DNA of 64,000 nucleotides, from the NCBI GenBank assembly GCA_030544215.1, contig JARZZO010000013.1, positions 50,921,196 through 50,985,195 of the forward strand, read 5' to 3'. The translations under genes and the position numbers were made by a program. Positions 49,083 through 59,106 of this stretch are shown here, one piece after another. The notes beneath the pieces were generated by a model that saw nothing but the letters and a program-made list of their open reading frames with translations, did no database searches and had not been told where the DNA came from. This DNA is from Zantedeschia hybrid cultivar (Eukaryota; Streptophyta; Magnoliopsida; Alismatales; Araceae). Each line of letters opens with the position of its first letter. Positions within the stretch are counted from its first letter, which is position 1.

Positions 49083-50240
49083 GAGAAATGATACGATCAG
49101 CTCGCCCGCATGGCACTTCCATGCGGTCGAGTCTTTTAACCGTCTGATTATGCGAGTAACCTTGATCTTGGAAACCCAGATTAACGGTAGAAGACGGCGT
49201 TACAGCTGGACGTTCTAAGTACGGAGACGCGGGTTTAAAGCAACATCAAATATTATAAAGTATTGTTTGTTTCTATGTTTAGAGTATTGTAAATTTGAAC
49301 TGGTTTTGATTTTTAGTCCACAGCTTTTAAAACTTAGAATCGATATACACGTTGCCAATTTTACCATTGACTTGACATTACTTCGTTTGAAAATAGTTTA
49401 ATTTGATAAAAGATTTAATCTTTTTAGTTTTAAAATTATTTTACAATATGTAACGATACATCAAACAACTCCTAAAGTCCAAATATTCATTTTTCTATTA
49501 AAGTTTTTTCTTATAGCCCTATTGGAATTTTGATTCAAATTAGGTTTATGATAGTTAGATTGCAAAAAAATATTTTTATAGTAGTTAGATTGCAAAAAAA
49601 TATTTTTATAGTATAGAGCAATACTTGTTGCACTGGATGTAATGCGGTAAGTACAATCTCATTTGTTTATTTTTAAAATTTTTCTAAGGTCAAGTTCATC
49701 ATGTTCGACATGTCCTTATAACTTGGTATCTGGTTGAACGGTCTAAAAAAATCTAAAACATAAACAACCGAACTCCAATAAACAGTGAAAAAAATTTCGG
49801 GCATGATGGGCCCGACTTTAGAAAACTTCAAAAAATAAAAAAATTTAGAAAATAAGATTACATCAAATGCGGTGCAATAAGTGTTACACTGTAATATTAC
49901 GTGTACATGTATTGAATGTACATGCATATATATGTTAATTAGACATTTTAAGGTATAATTAGTTCAAATTAGTTATACATGTTATATATATATATACACG
50001 AAATCTATCCATTCTTTGTAAATATATTTTAAAAAGTACAAATCTCAGCGTATCCAAAAGATAACAAATTATGGTAACTAGAATTTAAACCAGTGTCTCA
50101 ATATTGAAAACCTCCCTCTTTAACGCCGTCTTCTACTGTTAATCTGGGTTCCCAAGATCGAGGTTATTCTAAGAATCCGACAGTTAAAAGGCTCGACCGC
50201 ATAAAAGTGCCATGCGGGCGAGCTCATAGTATCATTCCTC
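49083..50240. mobile_element. Non-autonomous Mutator-like element, 1,158 bp
   Basis: Long terminal inverted repeats of about 130 bp (49083-49212 and 50115-50240) share gagctcgcccgcatggcact-like, gcggtcgag, gatcttgg and agaagacggcgtta blocks. A perfect 9-bp duplication, ttaccataa, lies at 49074-49082 and 50241-50249. Long repeats plus a 9-bp duplication are the mark of MULEs. The interior is AT-rich and has no transposase. The repeats also contain a smaller palindrome, ccgcatggcacttccatgcgg. Confidence 0.9.
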
Positions 50241-50610
50241 TTACCATAAACCCAGCCACTGGTGAACGCAATTTCAAAAGTGCAAACGTTAAGCTAGATT
50301 TTACATCTACATAGACGGAAGCCTTAGAACCTTTAGTCATAAATTGAGATCCTCTACGTCTTCTTTTGGAGGAGACTCAGTTAGTAAAAAGAAGGGGAGG
50401 AGACTAAACAATACAAAATTCACTTCAATGTGATTGCAAAATTCGTCCCCTTCCTTTTTTACTGACTGAGTCCTCTTCAAAGAAGAAGTAGAAGATCCCC
50501 ACTATTAAGCTTATTAGCTATAGGTTACTCTGATTTTTAAAAAAGAAAAATCAAGAATTACAGGTTATAACTATAGCAGCTGCACATAGTTAACACCTGC
50601 CCCTTTCCAA

Positions 50611-51020
50611 TCACTCAACTTTCCCTTCCCCGCCCTCATCCTTCACTCCGAACCTTTCCAGGGCTTCCTCTAACGCAGCGTTCCTGGCCACCTCCCGCTG
50701 CAGCTGCACGTTCAGGTCGTCCACCGTCTGCTCCAGGCAGCGAACCAGCCCCGCTAGCTGCTGCTCCCTCTTCTCCTTCGTGGCTTCCGCGTGCGCGTCC
50801 CTCCCGCCGGCGCAGCTCGCCAGCACGCTCATCACCATTCCCTGCTGCAACTCCAGGCTGCTTAGGAGCGACACCAGGTTGGGAAGCAGCGTCTCGTTCA
50901 CCATCGACAGAGATGCAGGAAGAGGGGGGATATCGAACGCCTTCTTGGGGAGCTCCCCTTCCCCCATGTAGTCTCTCTCCTCCTTGTCGTCCGCCGTGCC
51001 GGAACCACCACCTACGGCGG

Positions 51021-51058
<38 letters not shown>

Positions 51059-53782
51059 CTAACTTTGCGAATCTTAGGATCCTCCGAGCCGGGGGATGGG
51101 TGGTCATGAATGATCTCATCTTCTCCGGCGAAGCGAACACATCTGGCGAGTTGCTCGTCGCCCTCGGCCGGGTAGACGGGGTCGAGCTGGAAGACGTCCT
51201 CATTGAAGTTCCACCCGCTAATGCGGCGGTTCTTGGCAGAACACGGCGGGTAGTCACCAACATCGTCCTCTTCGGCCTCCTCCTCCTCCTCCATCTCCAA
51301 TACTGCTCTCCTGTCCTTAAACCTCTCTTCCACGGAGGGCACAGCCTGGAGGACGTTCCTGACGAGGTAGTCCGGGGACTTGGCGCCCTTGAAGAAGGGG
51401 TGGCGCAGGAGCTTATCGGCAGAGGGGCGCTTGGAGGGGTCCTGGGAGAGGCAGGCGGCCACCATGTCCTTGAAGGCCCTGGAGAACTTCTTCTTGCTCT
51501 TGTTGTTCGCGGTGGTGTTCCTGCCCTTGGCGAGGCTGCAGGCATCCTCGATGCGGAGGTGGGTGGTGACGCGCATGAGGAGGGACTTGGAGAGGGGGAG
51601 GTGGGAGAGCGGGGGGCGACCGTGGGCGAGCTCGAGGGCGGTGATGCCGAAGGACCAGATGTCGGCCTTGATGCCGTAGCCGACGTGGGAGTGGATGACC
51701 TCGGGGGCCATCCAGTAGGGGGTGCCCGCCATCTCGCTGAAGCAGGAGGAGTGGGGGTAGCCGACGCTGGCCGAGGAGGAGGAGGACGACGGCTGCGACT
51801 CGTAGATGGAGGCCGAGACGCCGAAGTCGCCGAGCTTGACGGAGCCGTCGGCGTCCACCAGGATGTTGCCGGCCTTGATGTCCCGGTGGATGTGCCCCTG
51901 CCCGTGCAAGTAGGAGAGTGCCTGCGCATATATAGGTTGCGGATTTCGGGTCATCCGTGTATGTTGTATGGATCATAGATAAATACATATTATTCAAATT
52001 AAACACAGGTATAAAAGTTAAAAAATAACACTTTATTTGATTAAGGGATAAGAAAAATATTAAGATGCCATTCATCTTGTCATCCAATCCTTTTTTTATC
52101 TTTATCTTGTTATAAAATAAAATGATAGAAAATGCCAAATTAAAGTATACTACTATTGTTCTCATGAACACGGAAGACAAGTTTGACTTCTTTCTTACCT
52201 TGACCAATTAATTATCTCCAAATCTAATGTCCATCATGAAAAGATATGGCAAAACAATTAGCGACACCATAATATTTATTATGTTCTTTAGAACGAATTA
52301 TGGGAGGCTTAACTTTTGATAGCCAATTAGTGAGATAAATTAAGAAGCCGATTCCACCTCTCACAGGATAGAGCATACATGCATTTTAAATCTAATTCCA
52401 ATATTCTCCGCTTAAGTACTTATTCCTATTATATTCTATTCTTTGTATAAAACTGACGAAGAGGGTAGCTTAAGTTTAATCTGGGTTATCCTGAGAGTTG
52501 AGACAAAATCCAATCAAAGTCGAGTTCGGATCTCCTCAGTAGGAGCTTGGACCCTACTCCAGCAGTAGCCAGTGAGAAAACGTCATGTGTAAAGTTGATC
52601 TGCCGTTCGAGACGCGTCCCACCCTCTTTGACAACTTTTTCCTTGTTACCGGTTCAGTAGGTTTCAAATAATACGCAGAGCACTAAAATATTACGCAGAG
52701 TATTTAAATGTTACGCAGAACATTAAAATACTACGCAGAGCATTTAAATGCTACGCATAATATTTAAATACTACCAAGAGCACTTAGAACACATGACACT
52801 TAAATACTACTAAGAGCACAATACCACAATCATAATTTAAAATACACTTCAATATATTGTGGTAATTATGTGCTCTTTGTAGTATTCAAATACTCTTGGT
52901 AGTATTTAAGTGTTCTTGGTAGTATTTTAATGCTCTGCGTAGTATTTTAGTGCTCTGCGTAGTATTTGAAACTTCTTGAACCGGTAACAGGAAAAAAGTT
53001 GTCAAAATGGGTGGGATGCGTCTCGAACGGCGGATCAACTTTACACATGACGTTTTCTCACTGACTACTGTTGGAGTAGGGTCCAAGCTCCTACTGAGGA
53101 GATCCGAACTCATCAAAACCTCGCCAAAAGAAACTAAGTTTCTACTATATACATATATTGTCTATTGTTGGTTATGTATTCGAAAAAAGTATATATATAG
53201 AAGAAAAATAACTCGATTGTTTCTACAGTACTCTTATTTGATAATAATTAAACTTTTTTTGGAACAGATAGAAAGATAATTACCGGATTAAGTAAGGTTT
53301 AATTCGGAATCATGCATGCATGGATGATGGATGTGCATGGGTGGATGGTATTTATGTACCTGGAGGGTCTCGCGGAGGATGACGGCGATGGAGGGCTCGG
53401 AGAGGCCGTCGGGGAAAGCGGAGGAGATGATGGACTGGAGGGAGCCGGCGGCCATGAAGGGCATGACCACCCAGAGGCGGCTGCCCACGGTGAAGGAGCA
53501 GTGCGCCTTGAGCACGTTGGGGTGCGACAGCAGCGCCATGGCCTTGGCCTCCCGCCGCACGTCGTCCAGGTTCGCCCGCGACCGCTCCAGGTCGATCGAC
53601 TTGACCGCCACCACAGCCGACCCCAGCGTCAGGCACGCCGCCTTGTACACCACCGCGCTCACTCCGCTCCCTATCTCTTGCAGCAGCCGGTATCCCCGCG
53701 CCTCCACGGGGTAGGCCCTCCCCTCCCGCCTCCTCTGCTCCCCCGTTTCCGCAGCCGCAGGTGCCACCTCCCCCATTCCCAT
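50611..53782 (-). CDS. STE20-type Ser/Thr kinase, FRAY/OSR1 and BLUS1-like (2 exons)
   Basis: Exons 53782-53360 and 51921-50611 join in phase to give 577 residues. The kinase domain begins at YRLLQEIGSGVSAVVYK (31-47, glycine loop). Lys61 in VVAVKSIDLE, Asp155 in HIHRDIKAGN, DFG at 173-175 and GTPYWMAPEV are all present, so it should be active. The match to plant FRAY-like STE20 kinases is clear (LLSHPNVLKAHCSF, GHIHRDIKAGNILV, ELAHGRPPLS). BLUS1, which starts blue-light stomatal opening, is one member. Several paralogs exist, so the exact member is uncertain. After the kinase domain come an acidic stretch, ISGWNF (shared with BLUS1), a poly-Ser tract encoded by AGC repeats (51021-51062), and a probable C-terminal coiled coil (EQTVDDLNVQLQREVARNAA). 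The gene is very GC-rich. Its only intron (53359-51922) holds a foldback element. The first Met of the frame was used. Confidence 0.92.
52522..53111. mobile_element. Foldback MITE with long inverted arms, in the kinase intron
   Basis: Two inverted arms of nearly 300 bp (52522-52820 and about 52860-53111) meet at a short AT-rich loop. The outer ends are gagttcggatctcctcagta and its inverse. Each arm contains several copies of a roughly 20-bp unit (tactacgcagagcatttaaa and variants). The flanks atcaaagtc (52513-52521) and atcaaaacc (53112-53120) match at 7 of 9 positions, suggesting a Mutator-type 9-bp duplication. A transcript of this intron could fold into a long hairpin. Confidence 0.8.
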
Positions 53783-56021
53783 TACTACCGCTGCTACTAC
53801 GTTGTCTGTACCCAGCTGCTGCTCCTGCTCTGCTGTGTTAGCTGCTATGGCACCTGGAAGGTGGCGGTGACGATATAAAACGGGGATTGGTAGATAGGGT
53901 TGTTGAGGGTTGACGGAGAGGTGTAGGGCTGCGGGCGCAGGGTGATGCCGTGGTGATGGGGAAGTTGCGTTGCCTTCATGTGAAGTATTGCCGGATTCAC
54001 GTGAAGCCTTCTAAATGTGATCAAGCACAAAAGGGGACAAGAAGCTCTGCTCAGTTGCTGTAAAGGATGTTGAGGTGGTGGCGCTGCCGGGTGGCGGTGG
54101 CACCGTGGAAGACGGCGTACGGCTTCGCGTTTTCCTGGGTTGCGCTGTGCGTTTGGTCCATCAATTTTTTTTTGGAAAAATCCCTCCCTCTGATTCCTCA
54201 CCAAGTCCCATCCTCAGTTATATTAAGGGGATCCTAATTCCAAATTTAAAGATGTCAGAATTGTTAAGGGCAAAATGGCAATTGGATTGTTTATCCATTC
54301 GATCGTACACTTCATTTTATATTATTTATATATATTAATATAATATTTATACTTTATCTATTCAAAATCAAAAGTAGGGTGGCTTCCAGATCCTCTCCCA
54401 TCTCTCCATTTCATCATTTATGAGACTTATCTCTATCTTCGCTTTAAAAATAACAAGATTATTCTTACTTTAGGATATGAGAAACGGAACAAGATCATCA
54501 AATCTCAATTTTCATAAACCCTCAATGCCCATTCACATGATTTATCAGTAGAATTTCCTTCACTAAACTTGTTCATAACAAGTCTTCAAAATGAATTGTG
54601 TTGACTTGAGTTACCCAATCTTATCTAACCTCATGTGGTTCTCCCCACCCCATTGGCAATAAAAGTATAGAAACAAATGAGAAGAGTTATTTTAGTTCGG
54701 TTCCTATAAGTGCAAGTGAGGAGAGAATTAGATAAGTGCAAAGTGGGGAAGGAAGTTTTTTGAGAAAACCTCTCATGAAGAATAAGAAAAAGTACACGAG
54801 AGGGGTTGTTCTGAAAAAATTCCTTCTATGCACTTGTTGAGTTCCACCCTTAGGTACTGAATCTAGTTAGCCTAGAAGCAATGTTTCTGACTACTGAATC
54901 TACTGATGCTTGAGGTTGGAGGAGAAAGAGTGAGAGGTCAGGATGGGCGTGAGATTGTGGTGCAAGGACTTGGCTTATCTTAATCATCAAACTTTCCAAA
55001 ATTGCAATTTAATGGACCTGCCAAAAGGGAGTCTTTGTCGATATCCTATCAATATCTAACTAATGAGAGTTGTTTAGTGATTGTGATGGTACTATAGGAA
55101 AGAAGGTTAAAGGAGACACGACGCGGCATGCCTTTCTCAAAAAGTAAAAAACAAACTGTTGAGGTTTATTTTCTTAGTTTTTTTTTATTGCGTATACTCT
55201 ATTGCTAGAGTGAAAATTGTAGATCTATCACTGGAATGTCAATAGTGTGCTAAAAGATAATTTTCCATGTGTGAAAGGACTATTTGAATGTGAGTAGATG
55301 ATCCTTTTGCACATCATCAGCATTCTTAATAATACCTGTGCAAATTCAAATTAAAGAAAGATAAATTCACAATTTTTTGTAGTAGTAATGATTTATCGAT
55401 TAAAGTTTTTTTTTGGGAGGGGGGAGGCGGGGAGAGAGTTTTGTGAAGAATCAAACTTCTCACTCAAAAATGGGGAGAGAGTTCCAAAATGGTTTTAGTC
55501 TCATTTAATCTTCAAAACAAAATTGGAGGGAGAAAACATTAGAAAAAATTATGTAAACGTTAAAAAATTTTATGTATAACCATACACCCGTAATGACATT
55601 TCATTGAAATCTTTGTAGAGTTCACACACTATACGTGTCCCGTGTGAAGACAGCTGGAATGTCGAGATGAGATAATCTTGTATCGTTAGAATCATAGAAT
55701 GGTGCATCTCAAAATGATTGCACATTTTAGCTCAGTTCTTATCTTTTCAGATAAAGTCAAGTTAAAAACATAATCCACCATAATTTTTAGATGCATATAT
55801 TTGAATAAAAAATCCAAGCCTGTGCAGAGTTCATCATCTTTTTTGTCCCAACATTCGGTGGTAAGAGGCTTCGAAGCAAGGCTGAAATTACTTGATACTC
55901 AAAATCAATTAAAAATCATTATCATTGACGGATCAATTCTTTTTTAAATTTCCAAATCTTACGTCACTCTTGTTAGAAGGATCCATGTAGCATTCATCAA
56001 ATCAGTGTTCCTCGTCCTCCT
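53783..56021. other. Kinase gene upstream region and intergenic DNA
   Basis: The first 350 bp upstream of the kinase start are mixed GC and CT-rich on the gene strand, as expected for a promoter and leader. From 54200 to 56020 the DNA is AT-rich with no coding signal and no repeat whose ends I could find. Confidence 0.4.
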
Positions 56022-56036
56022 GGGGCGGCATGGACT

Positions 56037-56940
56037 TGGGGAAGGCCAAGCGGAGTGGCCAGGAGCGGCGGAGGGCGGGTGCAGCAGTTAGCGGTCTGCG
56101 AGAGCTGATGGGAGCGAGGGGCCTCGCCTCTGGCAGAACCCTGGCAAACCCCCCCCCCCTACTTCGGTGGGTGGTCGATTGCACCTCTTAGAGTGGATCT
56201 CTTCTCCAGCAAACCTCATATTTGGCGGAGCTCGGCATATCGGTTATTTAAGCTACTCTTTGTTTCTCTTCTCCTTAGTATTTTCCTTTTGTATTTCCTT
56301 GTGGTTATTTTCTCCTACTCTTTCCCCTTCCCATCTCCTATTATCCCTTTTGTTTTGTGTGTGTTCCCCTCTGTGTGATTTTCTTGATCCTTCTGCTTGT
56401 TTTGGCCCCCATGTTTGTTGTGCTGCCCCCGCTTTCAACAATAGACTTTAGCTTTGTCGATTCCGACAACGGTTTTGACGATCTGTCTTGTAAGCACTAT
56501 TACTCTTGTTTATTCTCTTCACAGGAAATGGTCTCTCTCTGGACGTGTCCGTATGTCCATCGTCGACATACGTCTCCGAACACCTCCGCTCCTTGTTGCC
56601 AAGTGTTGCAGCTCCTTCTGGCGGCTCCGTTGATGTTTCTAGTGTGGTTCCTCATCCCTCCTTCAGAACCTTGATTCATGCTTCTCCATCGACTGGTGGT
56701 CTATTCGTATTGGATCGGCGGGCTATAGCTGCCTCTTACTATGGGTATTACCCTTTATGTTCTATATGTTTCTCTTAGTCCATGTCGGATTGTACATTCA
56801 TGGCCTGTGTTATCATCTTTTTTCTTTCTCTGTTCTGTCGGCATGTACCTGTCTACTGTATTCCCCTGCTCCCCTAGTAACTACTGTACTCTCCTCTATG
56901 TTTTTATGAATAAAGTATTTTAATTGTTCAAAAAAAAAAA
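56037..56940 (+). mobile_element. 5'-truncated LINE-type insertion with poly-A tail
   Basis: Flanked by a 15-bp duplication: ggggcggcatggact (56022-56036) and ggggaggcatggact (56941-56955), one mismatch. The right side ends in a run of 11 A after 'gaataaagtattttaattgttc', which has a poly-A signal. I see no clear reverse transcriptase motif in the roughly 900 bp, so it could be the 3' UTR part of an L1-type LINE or a retrocopied transcript. Insertion by target-primed reverse transcription is well supported. Confidence 0.75.
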
Positions 56941-56955
56941 GGGGAGGCATGGACT

Positions 56956-57715
56956 CATGGCCACTTGTAATACTTGGGATTGCGATGCCCATGGCTAGAT
57001 TGGACGGCTGTCCAGTATCCAGTTGGGCAGCAGATGATGTTTAATTTTTTAATTGTTTTTATTTTTTTGAATTTTTATTTTTTAAATAAAATTTACAATA
57101 CACATCGATTTGCTTGTATAAAAAGTTATTTAGAAAAATATATATAGTTAATTAAGAGTTGATCGAATTTGTCGACTGTATTATCAGACTTTTGATTGGA
57201 TGTTTTAAATTCTTTTAAAAAACTTAAAAAAATAAAAAAATAAAAATAAAATGACACGTTCACTGCCCAACAGGACACTGGGTAACCGTTCGATTTAGCG
57301 ATCGAACATTTTAAAAAAAAATAAACATCTTAAAAATTTATCTATTTCACTGTCCAATGGAACATTAAACGGTCATTCACTATTGTAATCTATGCTTAAA
57401 CGATTGGAGCCCACCAGCGTTGTTCTTATCGATTCCATCCCGACGCTTCGTGCGGGTCGACGACAGCGGGCCAACTACTTTTGTCGTCATTCAACGAAGC
57501 CCAGCTTTTATTGAAGAGAAAGCGCACTACGCGATGCGCGCCGCAACGCACCAGATCCAGCTTTCTTTGGCGGTTAGACCCGACGCGACCCCACTGACGC
57601 GGGAGTCCTTCCGTCCGTCCGATCGAGTCATCAGAAATCCCAATTATTTATAATTATTTGAAAAAAGTAAAATAAATAAAAAATAGGAAAACCCCACATC
57701 CCAAATCCTTCCCTC
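56956..57715. promoter_or_regulatory. Upstream region of the AT-hook gene
   Basis: AT-rich to about 57370, then GC-rich with no recognisable protein. A 'tatttataatt' word at about 57644-57654 could act as TATA box for the gene starting at 57763. Confidence 0.4.
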
Positions 57716-57762
57716 CCTCTCTATCTCTCCCCCTCCCTCTCTCTCTCTCTCTCTCTCTTCCC
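57716..57762 (+). repeat. CT microsatellite in the 5' leader of the AT-hook gene
   Basis: Almost pure ct repeat, directly before the start codon (ttcccATGG). CT-rich leaders are common in plant 5' UTRs, so it is likely transcribed. Confidence 0.85.
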
Positions 57763-58198
57763 ATGGAGGGAAACGGGAGCGGTCTCCCCTACTACTACCA
57801 CCACCGCCTCATCGACCTAGGCGACCCCGGCGACGCCTTCGCCGACGGCGGCGACCCCGGCGGGATGTTCCCCTCGCCGTCGTCCTCCTCCGCGGCCGGG
57901 GACCCCGCGCTGTTCCCCCAATCGGCGGTCCCGGCGGCCGGCGGGAGGGCCTCCGCACTGACGCCGGCCCCGCCGGCGGAGCCCGCGCGCAGGAAGAGGG
58001 GGAGGCCCCGGAAGTACGGCCTCGCGGCGCCCTCGCCGAAGCCCCCTTCCTCCTCCTCCTCCGCCACGGCCGGGGGTTTCTCCCCGCCGTCCGGTTTCAG
58101 CGTGAACAAGGCGTCGTCGTCGGCGTCGCTGCCGCTCGCGTCCTCTCCGCGGCCGCGGGCGGCGCCTAGTCGCAAGAAGCTAAAGCACGAATCTATTG
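57763..58198 (+). CDS. AT-hook DNA-binding protein, first exon only
   Basis: The exon starts at ATG 57763 in good context (cccATGGag). It encodes 145 complete codons plus one base and ends at a GT donor (attg/gtgaga). At residues 77-86 it has RKRGRPRKYG, the core AT-hook that binds the minor groove of AT-rich DNA. Around it are Ser/Pro/Ala-rich stretches and a basic SRKKLKH near 136-142 that may be a nuclear signal. AHL proteins (AT-hook motif nuclear localized) have RRKRGRPRKYGPDG at this place, followed by a PPC domain. I see no PPC exon in the window, so either the next exon is beyond 64000 or the gene is broken. The exon is very GC-rich. Another AT-hook protein family is possible. Confidence 0.7.
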
Positions 58199-59106
58199 GT
58201 GAGAATGCTGGAGCTCGTTGTTTTCTGTTTCCATTTTTGCCGATTTTGGGTGTTCTTCTTCGGTCATTTCCTGGCAACACGAGCGCCTCTGTTGACCTAA
58301 TAAGATAAATAGGAGGAGCTTGGGATTGTTCAAGCTAGGGATGCTTTGTGTGTCTGAACTGTTGCTCGAGTGGAAGCAGAACTTTATACTCTTCTCTGCG
58401 CTTCTTTGCTCTGTGTGTTTGTTTGAGCTGTTTGTTTTTCCTTTGTCCTTGATTTCAAGTAGTTATTGTATCGTGTTTACTTGCAATTTTCTTGGTTCGT
58501 ATACTTTCTGGCCTATCAGTGTAATGTTGCATGGCACAGTTAATGGATTAAGGATTTTTTTTCGAAGGAAAGTGTGGACTGTACTACTAATTTTATTATA
58601 AGATAGATAGAAGCAGCACAGTCAAGGAGGGAGAGGAGAGATTCCTCATCCAAGAAAACTAGATGACAGCCAAGGAAGAAGACAAATACTACTTTCAAAG
58701 ATATTGCAATCGAAAACTCTTCGGCACTGTTTGGATGCAACTTAAGAAAATGCGAATGGGTTTATCGTAAACCCATTTATCATAAACGTGTTTTTTCTAA
58801 ACTCACGTTTGGTTGTTTTGCATAAACTTAAGTGATTTATGATAAATTTGAGAGAGGCTCCAACATAAACCGACTCCTAGTAGGTTTACGGAAAATGCAT
58901 TTAAGGGGCTGTTTTGAGTTTATGGTAACTCAAGTGAGTTTATGATAAACCTATTTTTGTACCATCCAAAATAAGGTTATGATAGAAAATGGGTATATGA
59001 GTATATCATAAACATAAACGTGTTTATGCAAAAGTATAAGTTATTTAATTGATCACTTGATGCTGTCCACTATTCATTGCACAATATGAACATGAAGTTG
59101 GCCTTA
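58199..59106. other. Start of the AT-hook gene's first intron, with MITE-like sequence
   Basis: There is no coding exon that I can recognise. Bases about 58733-58980 contain gtttatgataaac words in both orientations between 'cactgtttggatgcaac' and 'ttgtaccatccaaaataa', as in a MITE with inverted ends. A T-run at 58554-58561 follows the 14-bp word aatggattaaggat, which recurs at 61856-61869. Confidence 0.4.

Noticed and set aside
51012..52207. ORFs of 264-305 codons in other frames of the kinase exon, and a 292-codon one on the opposite strand
   Set aside because: Composition is Arg/Pro/Ser or Gly/Val-rich in the way expected from reading a GC-rich exon out of frame. Only one frame has the kinase motifs and joins exon 1.
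52640..52960. Regular 20-bp repeats that could be taken for a CRISPR array
   Set aside because: They are imperfect, without unique spacers, arranged in inverted arms of a foldback element, and in a plant intron.
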